Positions 24,020-33,151 of a stretch of DNA of 64,000 nt are shown here, in pieces. The stretch is from Bimuria novae-zelandiae CBS 107.79. Taxonomy: Eukaryota > Ascomycota > Dothideomycetes > Pleosporales > Didymosphaeriaceae. The stretch covers positions 62,001 through 126,000 of the forward strand of contig ML976723.1 of NCBI GenBank assembly GCA_010015655.1. The letters run 5' to 3'. The first letter of the stretch is position 1; every line of letters starts with the position of its first letter. The notes under the pieces are model-generated. The model searched no databases. It saw only the letters and a program-made list of their open reading frames with translations, and was not told the origin of the DNA. Position numbers and translations under genes: made by a program.

Positions 24020-24838
24020 TGTATTAAAACCCACTAAGGTACCTAGCCTCAGGGAGTTAAATGTTGGTTCCCAGGCAGGAGTACTATGTTAAGTCCCTAA
24101 GGGGTAGCTGGTCCCTACGGGGCTAAGGTTGATTCTCGGGCAGGAGTACTAGTAAAGTAAGAAAGAAGTTATTAATAGCTTAAGTATATTAATAAGGTAA
24201 TAGTATTGAAAGTAATACGCGGTTATAAATAAATTAATAATATTTAAGTATAATTTAAATAATAGATTAATAAATAAGGTTAAACACAAAAATAGAAGGT
24301 CTAGCTTTAAAGTTCCTATATACAAGTCCTGGACTGCTCGCTGGCGAGCGCTCTCTAACGAGCGGCTCTCTAGAGAACAGTCACATGACTTCGTAAGCGC
24401 TGATAACGCGGTAAGCAAAGACAGGGTTGTCTCCACGTGTACGTGCTGTGATTAAGTACAAAATGGTTCGCTGTCCCTATGTAGGATCGTGGATCCTAAC
24501 ATACTGTTAGGCAGGGAAAGAGGTATTAATAGCTTACGCTTATTAATAGGGCGTTAGTATCAAAGTTGTAAGATATGAAATTAACAAGAGCCCAAGTTAA
24601 ATATAAACAATAGATTAATAAACAGGTTAAACGCGAGTATGAGAGTTCATACTCGAGTTCCTATATACCGTGGTTGTGCCTGCTCGCCAGTGAGCGCTCA
24701 CAAACGAGCGCTTCCCAAAAAACAGTCACGTGACTTAGCGTCCTACGGCCGTAATCAACCGTATCCAGTCATTCCTGGCGAATGAGCGTGAGGTGTACAA
24801 AACCGGCACAGCCTTCCTTAGGATCCTGGATCCTAACA
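24020..24838 (-). repeat. outer solo LTR, interrupted by a related LTR
   Basis: The outer LTR runs from about 24020 (left end uncertain) to CCTAACA at 24838 and is interrupted at 24087-24501. The left part (GGCAGGAGTACT near 24081) joins the right part (GGCAGGGAAAG, 24510 on), matching the layout of the inner LTR. Without the insert it is about 400 bp. I could not confirm a target duplication for the outer copy. Confidence 0.7.
24087..24501 (-). repeat. inner solo LTR nested in the outer LTR
   Basis: A 415-bp LTR, TGTTAAG to CCTAACA, has flanks TACTA and TACTG (one transition apart). In sense orientation it starts TGTTAGGATC and ends like the solo LTR at 20950, with the shared block CTGCCCGAGAA. 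It has inserted into a copy of its own family. Confidence 0.82.
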
Positions 24839-25177
24839 TGGGGCTTCAGGAAGGATTGAGAATGCTGAGGGTTTCGGCCCGGAACAGTTAAACGCCACAT
24901 GACTGCCTACAGTCGCGAAACGCTTTCAGCATCGCGCGCTTGAAATCCAGGCACCAATACCAATCACAAAGGTCTCTCAGCAGGGGCTGTAAGAGCTATG
25001 TATCGAAATCTCCCAAATAGGGATCGCGCCAACAAGGATACTCATCCTTTTTGGTTCCTGAGTTCGACCGGTGAACGCTAGCCCCGCGATATAAGTACGG
25101 TAGATGTGCATCATTTCGCATCCGCTATTCTGAAGGTTTCCTTCTCCCATCGCAACATTAAAACGCAAAACATCATA
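24839..25177 (+). promoter_or_regulatory. promoter region of the membrane-protein gene
   Basis: GC-balanced non-coding sequence. An ATATAAG motif at 25089-25095 lies about 85 bp upstream of the chosen start and could be the TATA element. No other site is recognised. Confidence 0.4.
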
Positions 25178-25805
25178 ATGCGTTTCCCCTTCGGTCTGCC
25201 TCGCGATGCATCGCCACGACTCAAGGTCATCCAAGGCTGCCAGCTCAGCATCACCGCCTTGACTATCCTCGCGACCTTGTTCGCTGCCGTCATTCCCCAC
25301 AAGCACAAGCGGTTTACCCTGGGTCTGCTCTACCCACTCATTTTCGTGTCATTTTCGACCACATTCCTCGTACGCCGCGAGCAACGCCGTGCCCGCGAGG
25401 GCACTCTGTCGAAACAGAGATACGTCAAGTATCAGCTATACAAGCTCTTCGCTGCTTTTGGCTTGGCCTTCGTCGGCTTCGTCGCAGACATCATCACTAG
25501 CGACGCCCAGTGCGATACCAAGCGACCGGGAGAAACAGGGCTTTGGCTTCGATGCATCAAGGTGAACACATGGCAGGGTTTGATTCTTTGGCTGAACTTC
25601 TTCAACTGGTATGTGATGATGTGCAATTGGTGGTCCAAGTGTGTGCTGACTAGACATTTCTAGGGTTTTCATCTGGGCCGGCGTATTCTACTCCTGCTGC
25701 ATGACTGGAAATAGGCAGGGTGCCATTGCTTTGAATGGAGAAGAGGCAAACATTGGGTTAGAGGGGGAAACGGCTAATGATGAGGCTGTTGCTACAAACT
25801 TGTAG
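25178..25805 (+). CDS. four-helix membrane protein, hypothetical
   Basis: Two exons, 25178-25608 and 25664-25805, joined over a 55-nt GTATGT...TAG intron, give 190 aa. I chose the ATG at 25178 (MRFPFGLPRD) over an upstream in-frame ATG because the region before it reads like 5' UTR. Four hydrophobic helices are visible (about residues 25-45, 50-68, 85-108 and 130-155), with a basic loop between helices 2 and 3 and an acidic hydrophilic tail. The layout resembles fungal MARVEL-like proteins, but no signature residue proves it. Without splicing, the frame would end within the fourth helix, which supports the intron. Confidence 0.8.
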
Positions 25806-26249
25806 GCACAAGACCCGAACTAGCAGGCCTAGAGATGGCCTTAGTCCAGGTTCCCTATTGTGGTCCCGTAACTATCTTGTCCCTACTTCTAATATTGCTC
25901 GACAGAAGTGAACTAGGAGCGAGGATGACCAATATCAATCCACATGGAGGAAGGAGCTGCCTCCAGTACTAGTCAAAAGGCATTGTGGTTGGTATTTAGA
26001 TACGAAATAATTGGAGCTTCTAGGCTTCCTATCTTTGAAGCTTATCCCCACCATGGCATACCACATCTGATCTCATAAGTTGGTCTATGGCGCACCGTGA
26101 TTGTCACCCAGGTGGTGATATATGGGAGTGCGTCAGCCGTTCAGGCACGACTGAAAATATACGATATGCAACACGATTTTCGGGAATATGTACATGTGCT
26201 CCAGTGCATAAGTAAGTAGTATCTAACCATACCTAGGTCAAAAGGCCAT
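25806..26249. other. intergenic, no gene seen
   Basis: GC-balanced sequence without a credible frame. It probably holds the 3' UTR of the upstream gene. Confidence 0.5.
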
Positions 26250-26440
26250 GGTTATATGTAGCCATGTGACTGACGTCAGAGGAGGTATACGTGGAAGGTA
26301 CTACTCAGGTGCACGGACTAGGGACTCAACAAAAACTCTCCCCCGCTCTCTTCTCACTGAACAGACTCCTCACTCCAAACACGCTTTTCTGCAGATAGCA
26401 ATACAGCTTGTTTGTCCTCATATGCCTGCCTGCCCACATT
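26250..26440 (+). repeat. LTR-like repeat, inverted partner of 44728-44916
   Basis: About 190 bp match the reverse complement of 44728-44916, including TGACGTCAGAGG, GGTGCACGGACTA, TTCTGCAGATAGCAATACAG and TATGCCTGCCTGC. The partner has a TGTTAAG-type end, suggesting an LTR; here the end reads TGGTTATAT. Similarity stops after CCCACATTA. Small ORFs across it are artefacts. Confidence 0.75.
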
Positions 26441-28582
26441 ATAAGGTATGTCAGATGTGTTAATCGTAGTCCCTGCAGAACTGAGTGGAGAAAGTTAGAG
26501 ATCAAGAGCAATGTAGACTTCGATCCAATGCATATGTATGTGTGCTTTGCATCACCGCGACCGATTCTCATCGGTGTGCGTTGTCCAAGTCTCGCGTACT
26601 AAGCTCATAGTTGGGGGCGAGCGCACAATCTACCGCACGCGGATCATAGCTCAGCCTGGTAAAGGTGGTATCAGATTCAGCCGCCTACGGTCGTTAAACT
26701 AAAGAGCCGGGGCTCGCTCACCAGACCTTCGGCCAACGTGCAGTGCACGTGCCAGTGTGAATACTACGTTCTTAGCGTCAAGCTAATCTTACCATATCAA
26801 GATATTATAGCAACCTACAACTTTGTGCGCATCAATAACAGCAGCGCGCGGAACCACATATGAGTCTATTAGAAAGTGACTCACCGAATGAATCGATGAT
26901 GTGTATGGAGGTATAACGTCCAGGCACATCTGCAAGTGCGACAACCTTGGAAACACCCGGGAAGGCTGAGGGGCGCCGGCGGCACACTAACTCGCTTCCC
27001 GTTCCTAGTGCTCAGCCAGCGCCGCGCAAGCATCGCTCAATGCTGTGCAACCCTCTCTGACCGGCCGTCTTGTTTTGGCACCCACGCGATAATGCAGGCT
27101 ACCGCTAATCTGGAGATTGCTTATTCTGTCATCAGGAGTTGTGCTCGAGAGCCTCGGAACCGTTTTCGCAGTAAACTTCGAGGCTTCCTCTGAGTGAGCT
27201 CGGTTCGCCGTTACTCCAACCCGACCCCCACATACGGGCCGCTGGTAAGACGGCAGTGCGATTGGCCTCGTCAAATTGCAACGGCGACCCCGCGCCCTGC
27301 CATACACGAACGGTGTGCATGCTATTTACAGCATGGGCCGATGGCGATGATGTATTGATAGAGACAGTATCCCACTGCCGCGACTTTTACGACACCAAAT
27401 GTCCCGGTGGCACCGAAACCACAGGATTTTCGTGTTACGCTTGGCAGGCCCAACATTTTTTGACAGGTCGTCATTCGCGTGCTGGATGGTCATTCGGTCG
27501 CGTGGCAACGCGTCCGATATCATCAAAGCGAAGCCCGTCTCGTTGCCTTCTTGACGTGTCCACTAGAATGCAGGGAATATTTGTTTTCCCGGCACGAGCG
27601 TCTGGTGGCGTCGGCGTGACGTGCTGAATGCAGTATCGCAACGGTCACGCCCATCACGGCTTGCAGCAGTCCCTCAGGCATCGACACTTGGCATATAGGG
27701 GCAGTTACATGCCGTGTTTTCTAAGCCTGTTCATCCGGTGGTCATCCGGACGCCATGCATGCATCGTTCGCATCCTACAATGAAAATTCGGGAAGTGTCG
27801 CTCCTTCAAATGTTCGAAAAACGAATCGCAAAGGTTCTCTGTCCTATCAGCACACCTTTAACCTTGATCGTAGATCGTGTATTTCCGCGACTGCGTGATA
27901 ACGATGAAGATCCATCGCTACGGTTAACCTAGCCTTGGGTCCGCCCGCGTCCCCATTAACGTACGCGGTCCTCTTTCTTGCCTAGTTTGGCCCCAAAGCA
28001 AGGGAGACGACTGAGTGGAGCCCGTTCCATGCTGTCGGCGTTGGCGCCGACTGCAGGGTTCAGCCAATCGCAGAGGGCAATGCTTTCACTACATGCAGCT
28101 CTTCAGCCAGGGGATGGAACCTCGACTGCAACCACCACATGCACCACAACTAGCTCTAGTGTAGTGGTGCGCATCTGAGGACCTTTTGCTAGGCTCATTT
28201 AAGCAGGATCTCTGCATTCCCGTTCTACAGCTCGACGAATCGAGCCGCATATCTGGCGTTCAACGGTAAGTGTTTTCTCTCATGCGTAGCCTCCCCTGCG
28301 CGGATGTGCTGTCATTGCTCGGAGCACTGGGACTTGTACCCACGCTGCTGCAAGTTTCCTATGCAGAGCTTATTTTGAGTTTCACCTTACCAGATTTCTT
28401 GCACCTAACCCCACTGAACACCCTCTGAACGAGTCAATACGCACTTTCGATCGCCGTCGCTCCTTTACTGTCCGGGCATACCCCGGTCAAAACATTAACC
28501 CCTCTTACTAGCCTTTCGCACGGGAAGATGGTGGTGTCTTTGTCATGGTCCCTCATGCCATCAAACGGCCCTTCTGCTGCAC
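26441..28582. other. long gene-poor stretch inside the island
   Basis: About 2.1 kb of GC-balanced sequence hold overlapping ORFs of 60-123 codons on both strands (27256-27627 + is the longest). None shows a domain or convincing introns. Codon choice and family resemblance do not favour one strand. It may contain a decayed or fast-evolving gene that cannot be resolved by eye. Confidence 0.45.
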
Positions 28583-28589
28583 TATAAAT
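28583..28589 (+). promoter_or_regulatory. TATA-like element before the small spliced ORF
   Basis: TATAAAT lies about 100 bp upstream of the ATG at 28689, followed by a CT-rich stretch (28660-28685) typical of fungal transcription starts. Confidence 0.45.
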
Positions 28590-28688
28590 TTCCCAGCAAG
28601 ACTGCAGCCTAACATTTTGCCCTGCTCGAACTAAACCTCCACACAACTGCCAAATCCATCCTTCAATTCTTTTTCTCTCTCACCGAAT

Positions 28689-29206
28689 ATGGCTTCGCCA
28701 AACCCTCGGCGCGATGATATCGTCCAGGAGGTTGACAAGTATAGCCTTCCTCTTTAACCATTCGCGGCTTCAATCCATCAGATAGCATGGACTGCACCTA
28801 ATCAATTCGTAGATTTTTGCATACCAGCCCCAAGCAGAACAATGAAGGCCGCCCCATCTCAGACTCCTACAAGGCTGTCACAAATCCCGTCTCTGCATCA
28901 AAGGAGAAGCCATACGCCGGTAAGTGGTGATTCATTCCCGCGGCACTCGGCAGAACCTTACATCATTCTATAGTCCAAGTCTCACGTTCGCGGAGAAGGC
29001 CTACATGCCCGTATCACACCCCTATCGTCGATCTATGCTCTCCACGCGATTCAACGAACGACATGACACCCATGGAGAAATTTCTGTCTTCCTCACAAGT
29101 TGAAAATCCGGTTACGCTGTTTGAGTGTTTGCGCGTAGGTACAGCGGCTTCAGGAGGATGCACTTGTGGGAACACACTTCAGAGACAATGCACCGCTATG
29201 TTATAG
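28689..29206 (+). CDS. small three-exon hypothetical protein
   Basis: Exons 28689-28738, 28813-28919 and 28974-29206 give 129 aa. Intron 1 (74 nt) is GTATAG...GTAG with a CTAAT branch-like motif. Intron 2 (54 nt) is GTAAGT...ATAG. The first 52 residues are hydrophilic (start MASPNPRRDD); the third exon is rich in Cys, Ser and Thr. If intron 2 is retained, a stop after a few codons gives a product of about 55 aa, so intron retention could switch forms. The good promoter, CT-rich leader and canonical second intron support a gene; no family was recognised. Confidence 0.55.
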
Positions 29207-29505
29207 TTTGATAGGAAGCATTTGGACCGAGAATTATGATTTAGGCTATTGAGAACCTATTTTCGTTGAATGACCGATGGGTCACTCAAATTTTATACTC
29301 ACCGTGAGATTAGACGATAACAGTGCGTCCTGTAAGAACTCGAAACTCTCTCGTCACTTTAAGGCGTGCAGGGTATAGGCGCGTCCATGTGTATGAGAGA
29401 TCGCGCTCCAAGCAGCCTCCCCCCCCCCATCGCGTGTGAGCCACTCTGCAGTCAGATTCACACCTATGTCTTGGCGGTCTAGCATGAGTCATGGCCTACT
29501 TGCTC
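29207..29505. other. intergenic, no gene seen
   Basis: Short non-coding stretch with a C10 run near 29420. Confidence 0.4.
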
Positions 29506-30189
29506 CTACGTATACTCTTTGCATTCTCTCCATTGCTGAAATATCGCTTCGTAAACCTGCTGACAGAGAACTATGTTCAATGAGCGTTCCCCGTCATGGT
29601 CCTCCTCAGCTGCATCCATAACGATAATGTTACCGTCGTTCTCTGTGTGGACGGCGACTGTGATGCGGTACTTGGCGACTCCTTTTTTACGAGTTACAGT
29701 GTTTGGAATCGTGACAGCTATCACCATGCCGGGTCGCGTACGGCAGCTGTCATGGCGATGGCGGAGAGCTTCGAGAGCTTGGATGACTCGCCATCTGAAG
29801 TGGAGTCCGTCGCTCCTACGCATGAGTTTCCCGGCGAGCTGAAAGCGTCCGGAGCTCGTTTTCCTATTGTATGGACCCGCCTCTGGCAAGGCAAACGTCT
29901 CCTCAACCACGTCGTCAAGAAGGATGCCGGCCAAAACAACCAGCTGGTGGACGGCAGCCAGTTTCTCGACCACAACACCAACCTCCTTCCTAATTAGGAA
30001 AGTTGTATATATACGAACATTCGGCCGAACGTTCGTTGTACTGTTCGAAGACGCTCCTGTTCGAGTCGTCTCGAACGTACGTACATTTGTATGTGGGCCG
30101 AACGAACGAACAAGCACCTTGTTCGGATCCAGTTCGATTCGTTGGCAGCGCTGGGCTAGTGCGAGCACGAACGAGGAAGGTAATGTCAT
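29506..30189 (-). CDS. uncertain 227-codon ORF
   Basis: This is the longest uninterrupted frame in the region, on the minus strand from an ATG at 30189. The C-terminal third (about 29510-29740) has a faint resemblance in pattern (GMVIAVTIP..., short beta-like stretches, then a helical end) to the product of 30891-31335, whose corresponding part starts GTIYVPITK. That hints at distant duplicates in opposite orientation. Against this, 29596-29997 is also open on the + strand for 133 codons, and the first 60 codons run through the GTTCG-rich cluster. A spliced form of the minus frame is possible. Confidence 0.3.
   Translation of the reverse strand: MTLPSSFVLALAQRCQRIELDPNKVLVRSFGPHTNVRTFETTRTGASSNSTTNVRPNVRIYTTFLIRKEVGVVVEKLAAVHQLVVLAGILLDDVVEETFALPEAGPYNRKTSSGRFQLAGKLMRRSDGLHFRWRVIQALEALRHRHDSCRTRPGMVIAVTIPNTVTRKKGVAKYRITVAVHTENDGNIIVMDAAEEDHDGERSLNIVLCQQVYEAIFQQWRECKEYT
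30013..30137. repeat. cluster of GTTCG/CGAAC pentamers
   Basis: Eleven GTTCG or CGAAC pentamers occur in about 125 bp, including CGAACGAACGAAC at 30099-30111 and the palindrome CGAACGTTCG at 30026. The spacing is irregular, so this is not a simple microsatellite. It lies upstream of the + strand gene at 30818. Confidence 0.7.
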
Positions 30190-30741
30190 CTGCTAATTGT
30201 CAACAAGTCCCGAGGAGAGTAATAGACCGTGAAAATTACTGGACAGAGAATTGAGCCATCTGACATCGGAGTCGCCCAACTTGTCATCATCTTCGTTGAG
30301 AAGCAAAATGTTGTATACATGCTCCGCGAGCGGACGCAAGCGCGCTTCGGACGTTCTCGTCGGCATGTAATTTCGTGCTTGAAAGCGGAATCGGTCGGGT
30401 GCCGACGCTTCAAAGTTCACAGTGTTGGCGAAGCTAAAGGACCAAGAGCAGCGCGGCAAATATATAGCGTCTGCTTTTACGCTAGGGGTATGTGCAAACG
30501 GCTTGATTGCACAGATTGACAACCTTCAAATGTTTGCTTAAGGACAAAACTCCACGCTTGACTTGTTCTTGCGTACAGCTGACAGTTGGCTATTGTATTA
30601 CTTAGCCTGGGATAACACGCTGGTTATCAACTCTAGTATTTATAGCCTAATTAGCTCTTTCTTTAAACGAGAGACTGGGCATTCACGCCTGTACTGTTCA
30701 ACCCAAGACTGAACCTTATCTTCTGCCCCGCGAACGCCCGT
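30190..30741. other. intergenic upstream of the frameshifted gene
   Basis: Overlapping short ORFs on both strands (30193-30522 - and 30229-30519 +) with no recognisable domain. A gene here cannot be supported. Confidence 0.45.
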
Positions 30742-30814
30742 CATTTCAATCCCGCGATCACCCACCATTTCAATCCTGCGACCGCCCGACCTTTCAATCC
30801 CACGAGTCTCACCC
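30742..30814 (+). repeat. three tandem copies of a 24-bp unit
   Basis: The unit YTTTCAATCCYRCGA plus a CCC-rich end is repeated three times, with a partial copy before it (30728-30741). It ends 4 bp before the upstream ATG at 30818, so it may lie in the 5' UTR. Confidence 0.75.
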
Positions 30815-30820
30815 AGCATG

Positions 30821-30858
30821 ACGAACCAGATCGAGGACGACGAACCAGATCGAGGACG
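30821..30858 (+). repeat. 19-bp tandem duplication that shifts the frame
   Basis: The unit ACGAACCAGATCGAGGACG occurs twice, perfectly, directly after the ATG at 30818. Nineteen is not a multiple of three, so the ATG at 30818 is out of frame with the downstream coding sequence. With one unit it would be in frame. Confidence 0.9.
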
Positions 30859-30890
30859 ACCCGATCGTCAAGCGCATCTACGATCGCATC

Positions 30891-31335
30891 ATGCAGTTCG
30901 ATGCCCGCGACTCTACGAAGGCCTACGGCATCGCCTGTAAGTGACACCGGAACCAGTCGCACAGATCGTCCCACTGCTGCCTTCTATTGCATGTGTACTA
31001 GATATTGCATAGACAACCTCAAATTCGCCATCCATGCCACCGGCGGATACAAAGTCGACCCAGGCACGATCTATGTTCCGATCACCAAGGTCCACAACCA
31101 GGGGAACACGGTAACCTACCAAATCGCCGTTATCGTCCTCACCCATGATCCGAAAATTCTTGCGTTCAACAATATGCTCGTGAAGGCGGTATCTACGTGC
31201 TCCGTCCAACAGAGCAAGAGCAACTGCGCTTGCGGCGGTGACTGTGCAGACAGTCATGGTGGCGAGTTGATGTACTCCCTTGAAAAGGAGGTGAACAAGG
31301 TTGTCGCAAAGATTGTTTCGGACATCGGTTATTAG
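30891..31335 (+). CDS. two-exon hypothetical protein, upstream start out of frame
   Basis: Exons 30891-30936 and 31013-31335 give 122 aa over a 76-nt GTAAGT...ATAG intron. A different acceptor at 31001 would meet a stop at once. The ATG at 30891 is the first that is in frame. The ATG at 30818 would have added 18 residues but for the 19-bp duplication. The product has short beta-like stretches (GTIYVPITK, VTYQIAVIVL), a cysteine cluster CACGGDCAD at about residue 94, and a helical end EKEVNKVVAKIV. No family was recognised. Either translation now starts at 30891 or this allele is damaged. Confidence 0.6.
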
Positions 31336-31657
31336 TGGATATGCAACTTCCCGGTGTAAGTCCTGTGTACGGAGCCGGAAACTTTTGGGCGGATTTGGTT
31401 ATGGGAACTACTATGATGTAGTATGGAATTGAATCAACTACAGACAGTGTGGTCATTCATGTGGCCATTCGTGTCATGATTCATATTTCCGTGGTATCGA
31501 AAAAGTGGATTTGAATTCCCTATTCCCTTTCTCTCATAGCTTCACTGTAGGTCATTCGAAGCGAAACAGGTAACAACTAAATTATGGATACGCAGTCTGT
31601 GGAATTCTACCATTCATTCTTATTGGCGCTCTCAGAGCTACCATTCATTCTCCACCC
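31336..31657. other. intergenic between convergent genes
   Basis: No frame is supported; it lies between the 3' ends of the + strand gene and the minus-strand gene at 31658. Confidence 0.5.
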
Positions 31658-32242
31658 CTAACCCTCCAAATGATCCCACATCCCACCCACCTTCCTCCTC
31701 CCCAGCTCCCCCTTCCCCCTCGCCCCCACCGCCCTCCTTCCCTCCACCCTCACCTCATTCCTCAACCCCGACGCTCCAAACCCCTCCCTCTTCCACGCCA
31801 TCTCCTCCGGGCTCAACCAGTCCGCATTCACCCTCGGCAGAAGCTCGCTCTCCCCTTCACCCAGCAAATTCCCGTAATCATCCGTATCTATAGCCGCAAC
31901 GCGGTACATCCAGTCGGTCCGCAGCTCGCCGTCGGCGTGGTAGTAAGAGCGCGTGTCGATGATGTGGTTGTAGAGAGCTTCGCGCTGAAGGCGGAGGTGT
32001 TCGGCTGCGCGGGCGCGGTCGTCGTCCTCGATAGGGGGTTCGGTGTGGTGCTCTTTAGGGGGAGGAGGGGTGTGGAGGTCGCGGAGCGAGCCGCGTTCTG
32101 GCGGCGTGAGGGGCGCGAGGGTTTTACTTCGAGTGTTCTGCGCGGGCAGAGCGGGTACGGGCGTGTTGGTTGCGATGAATTCCGCAAAGTTGCTCGTGGC
32201 TATTATGCGGAGCTTGTTAGAGCCTTGGGTGGTGGGAACCAT
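31658..32242 (-). CDS. 194-aa hypothetical protein
   Basis: A single-exon frame runs from ATG 32242 (context ATCATGG, favourable) to a stop at 31658-31660. The product is hydrophilic. It has a proline-rich low-complexity part (residues 55-75, TPPPPKEH), a helical segment with an LRLQREALYNHI pattern (about 85-97), then a Tyr/Trp-rich conserved-looking part (about 98-150: RSYYHADGELRTDW, DTDDYGNLL, LSPEEMAWKREGF) and a basic Gly/Arg-rich end. No signal peptide or membrane segment is visible. I do not recognise the family. The opposite strand is also open for 204 codons but gives an Arg/Pro-rich product typical of a shadow frame. Confidence 0.65.
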   Translation of the reverse strand: MVPTTQGSNKLRIIATSNFAEFIATNTPVPALPAQNTRSKTLAPLTPPERGSLRDLHTPPPPKEHHTEPPIEDDDRARAAEHLRLQREALYNHIIDTRSYYHADGELRTDWMYRVAAIDTDDYGNLLGEGESELLPRVNADWLSPEEMAWKREGFGASGLRNEVRVEGRRAVGARGKGELGRRKVGGMWDHLEG

Positions 32243-33151
32243 GATCGTGAGGCTCGAGGAGAGATTGTGTGGAGGTTGAAATAGTGGGTGTTCTAGCGAG
32301 AAGATTGACCGGAAGATTTACGGAAGGATGCGAGAATGTGAAGGTGAGGGAGTGAGAGGGCGATTCCAAGATCGTGTTTAAGGCTCGGTATAAGGTTGAT
32401 TAATGGTGGGAGGTGGATTCGTTTTAGACTGGGCGACAGTTAAAACATTGTATATGCTGACTTTGCATGGTGCTGCGCAATATGCGCTCTAGGTAGAATA
32501 AGCAAGAAAGGCTAGGTATAGGTAGCACCAAGCATTGTGCACGGGACACGGAACCAACAGTATTATCTGCTGAGGGCCTTTCAAGGCGGGAGGTTGATTC
32601 GCAAGTGAGAGCCAAGAGAGCTTATGCCCCAGTCGAAGATTAGGTAGCGTTTCACCAGCTTATATATTCGTGTCGAATTCACTTTCTTGATTCATCTGAA
32701 CTGTGATCAGCCTCTAGATATAGGCCTGACCGCTTGCTATGTAGAAATATTTGTTCTACATCCAACTAATTGCATCTGATGTCTGTCGAACTGACTTCGT
32801 TTCCAACAATTCCAGGTTGAAAAGAACGTCCGAAAACGGAACACAAGATGCGTGAAAGCTAGACACCAATAACGAACCCACCCTTGGCAAAAAGACGCGC
32901 TGCTGAAAGAGACGTTGAGCGACGTCGATAAGGACGTGAACGCGTTATAATATAAGTGCTGTAGGGTCAAGTAAACGTGAGCTAGACTCCTATTCATGAA
33001 GATTAGGTGGAAATTCGGCCATCGCTGGCCTTCCGTAGCATACGGCCAAGTCACCCATGCCCGAAAGATTTATTCTTAGTCATGTTGCTGTACTTCGTAA
33101 ACATCATTAAACCTTCCATCTAACATACAGCCATCTCCTTCCACCCCTACC
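32243..33151. other. intergenic, no gene seen
   Basis: About 0.9 kb without a supported frame. It probably contains the promoter of the minus-strand gene at 31658 and the 3' region of agdC. Confidence 0.55.

Noticed and set aside
26640..26712. tRNA-like stretch (GGATCATAGCTCAGCC...)
   Set aside because: No complete cloverleaf or T-loop could be formed.
29596..29997. 133-codon + ORF
   Set aside because: Overlaps a longer minus frame with equally weak support; neither has a known domain, so only the longer is listed, at low confidence.
31670..32284. 204-codon + ORF
   Set aside because: Arg/Pro/His-rich shadow of the 194-aa minus-strand gene.
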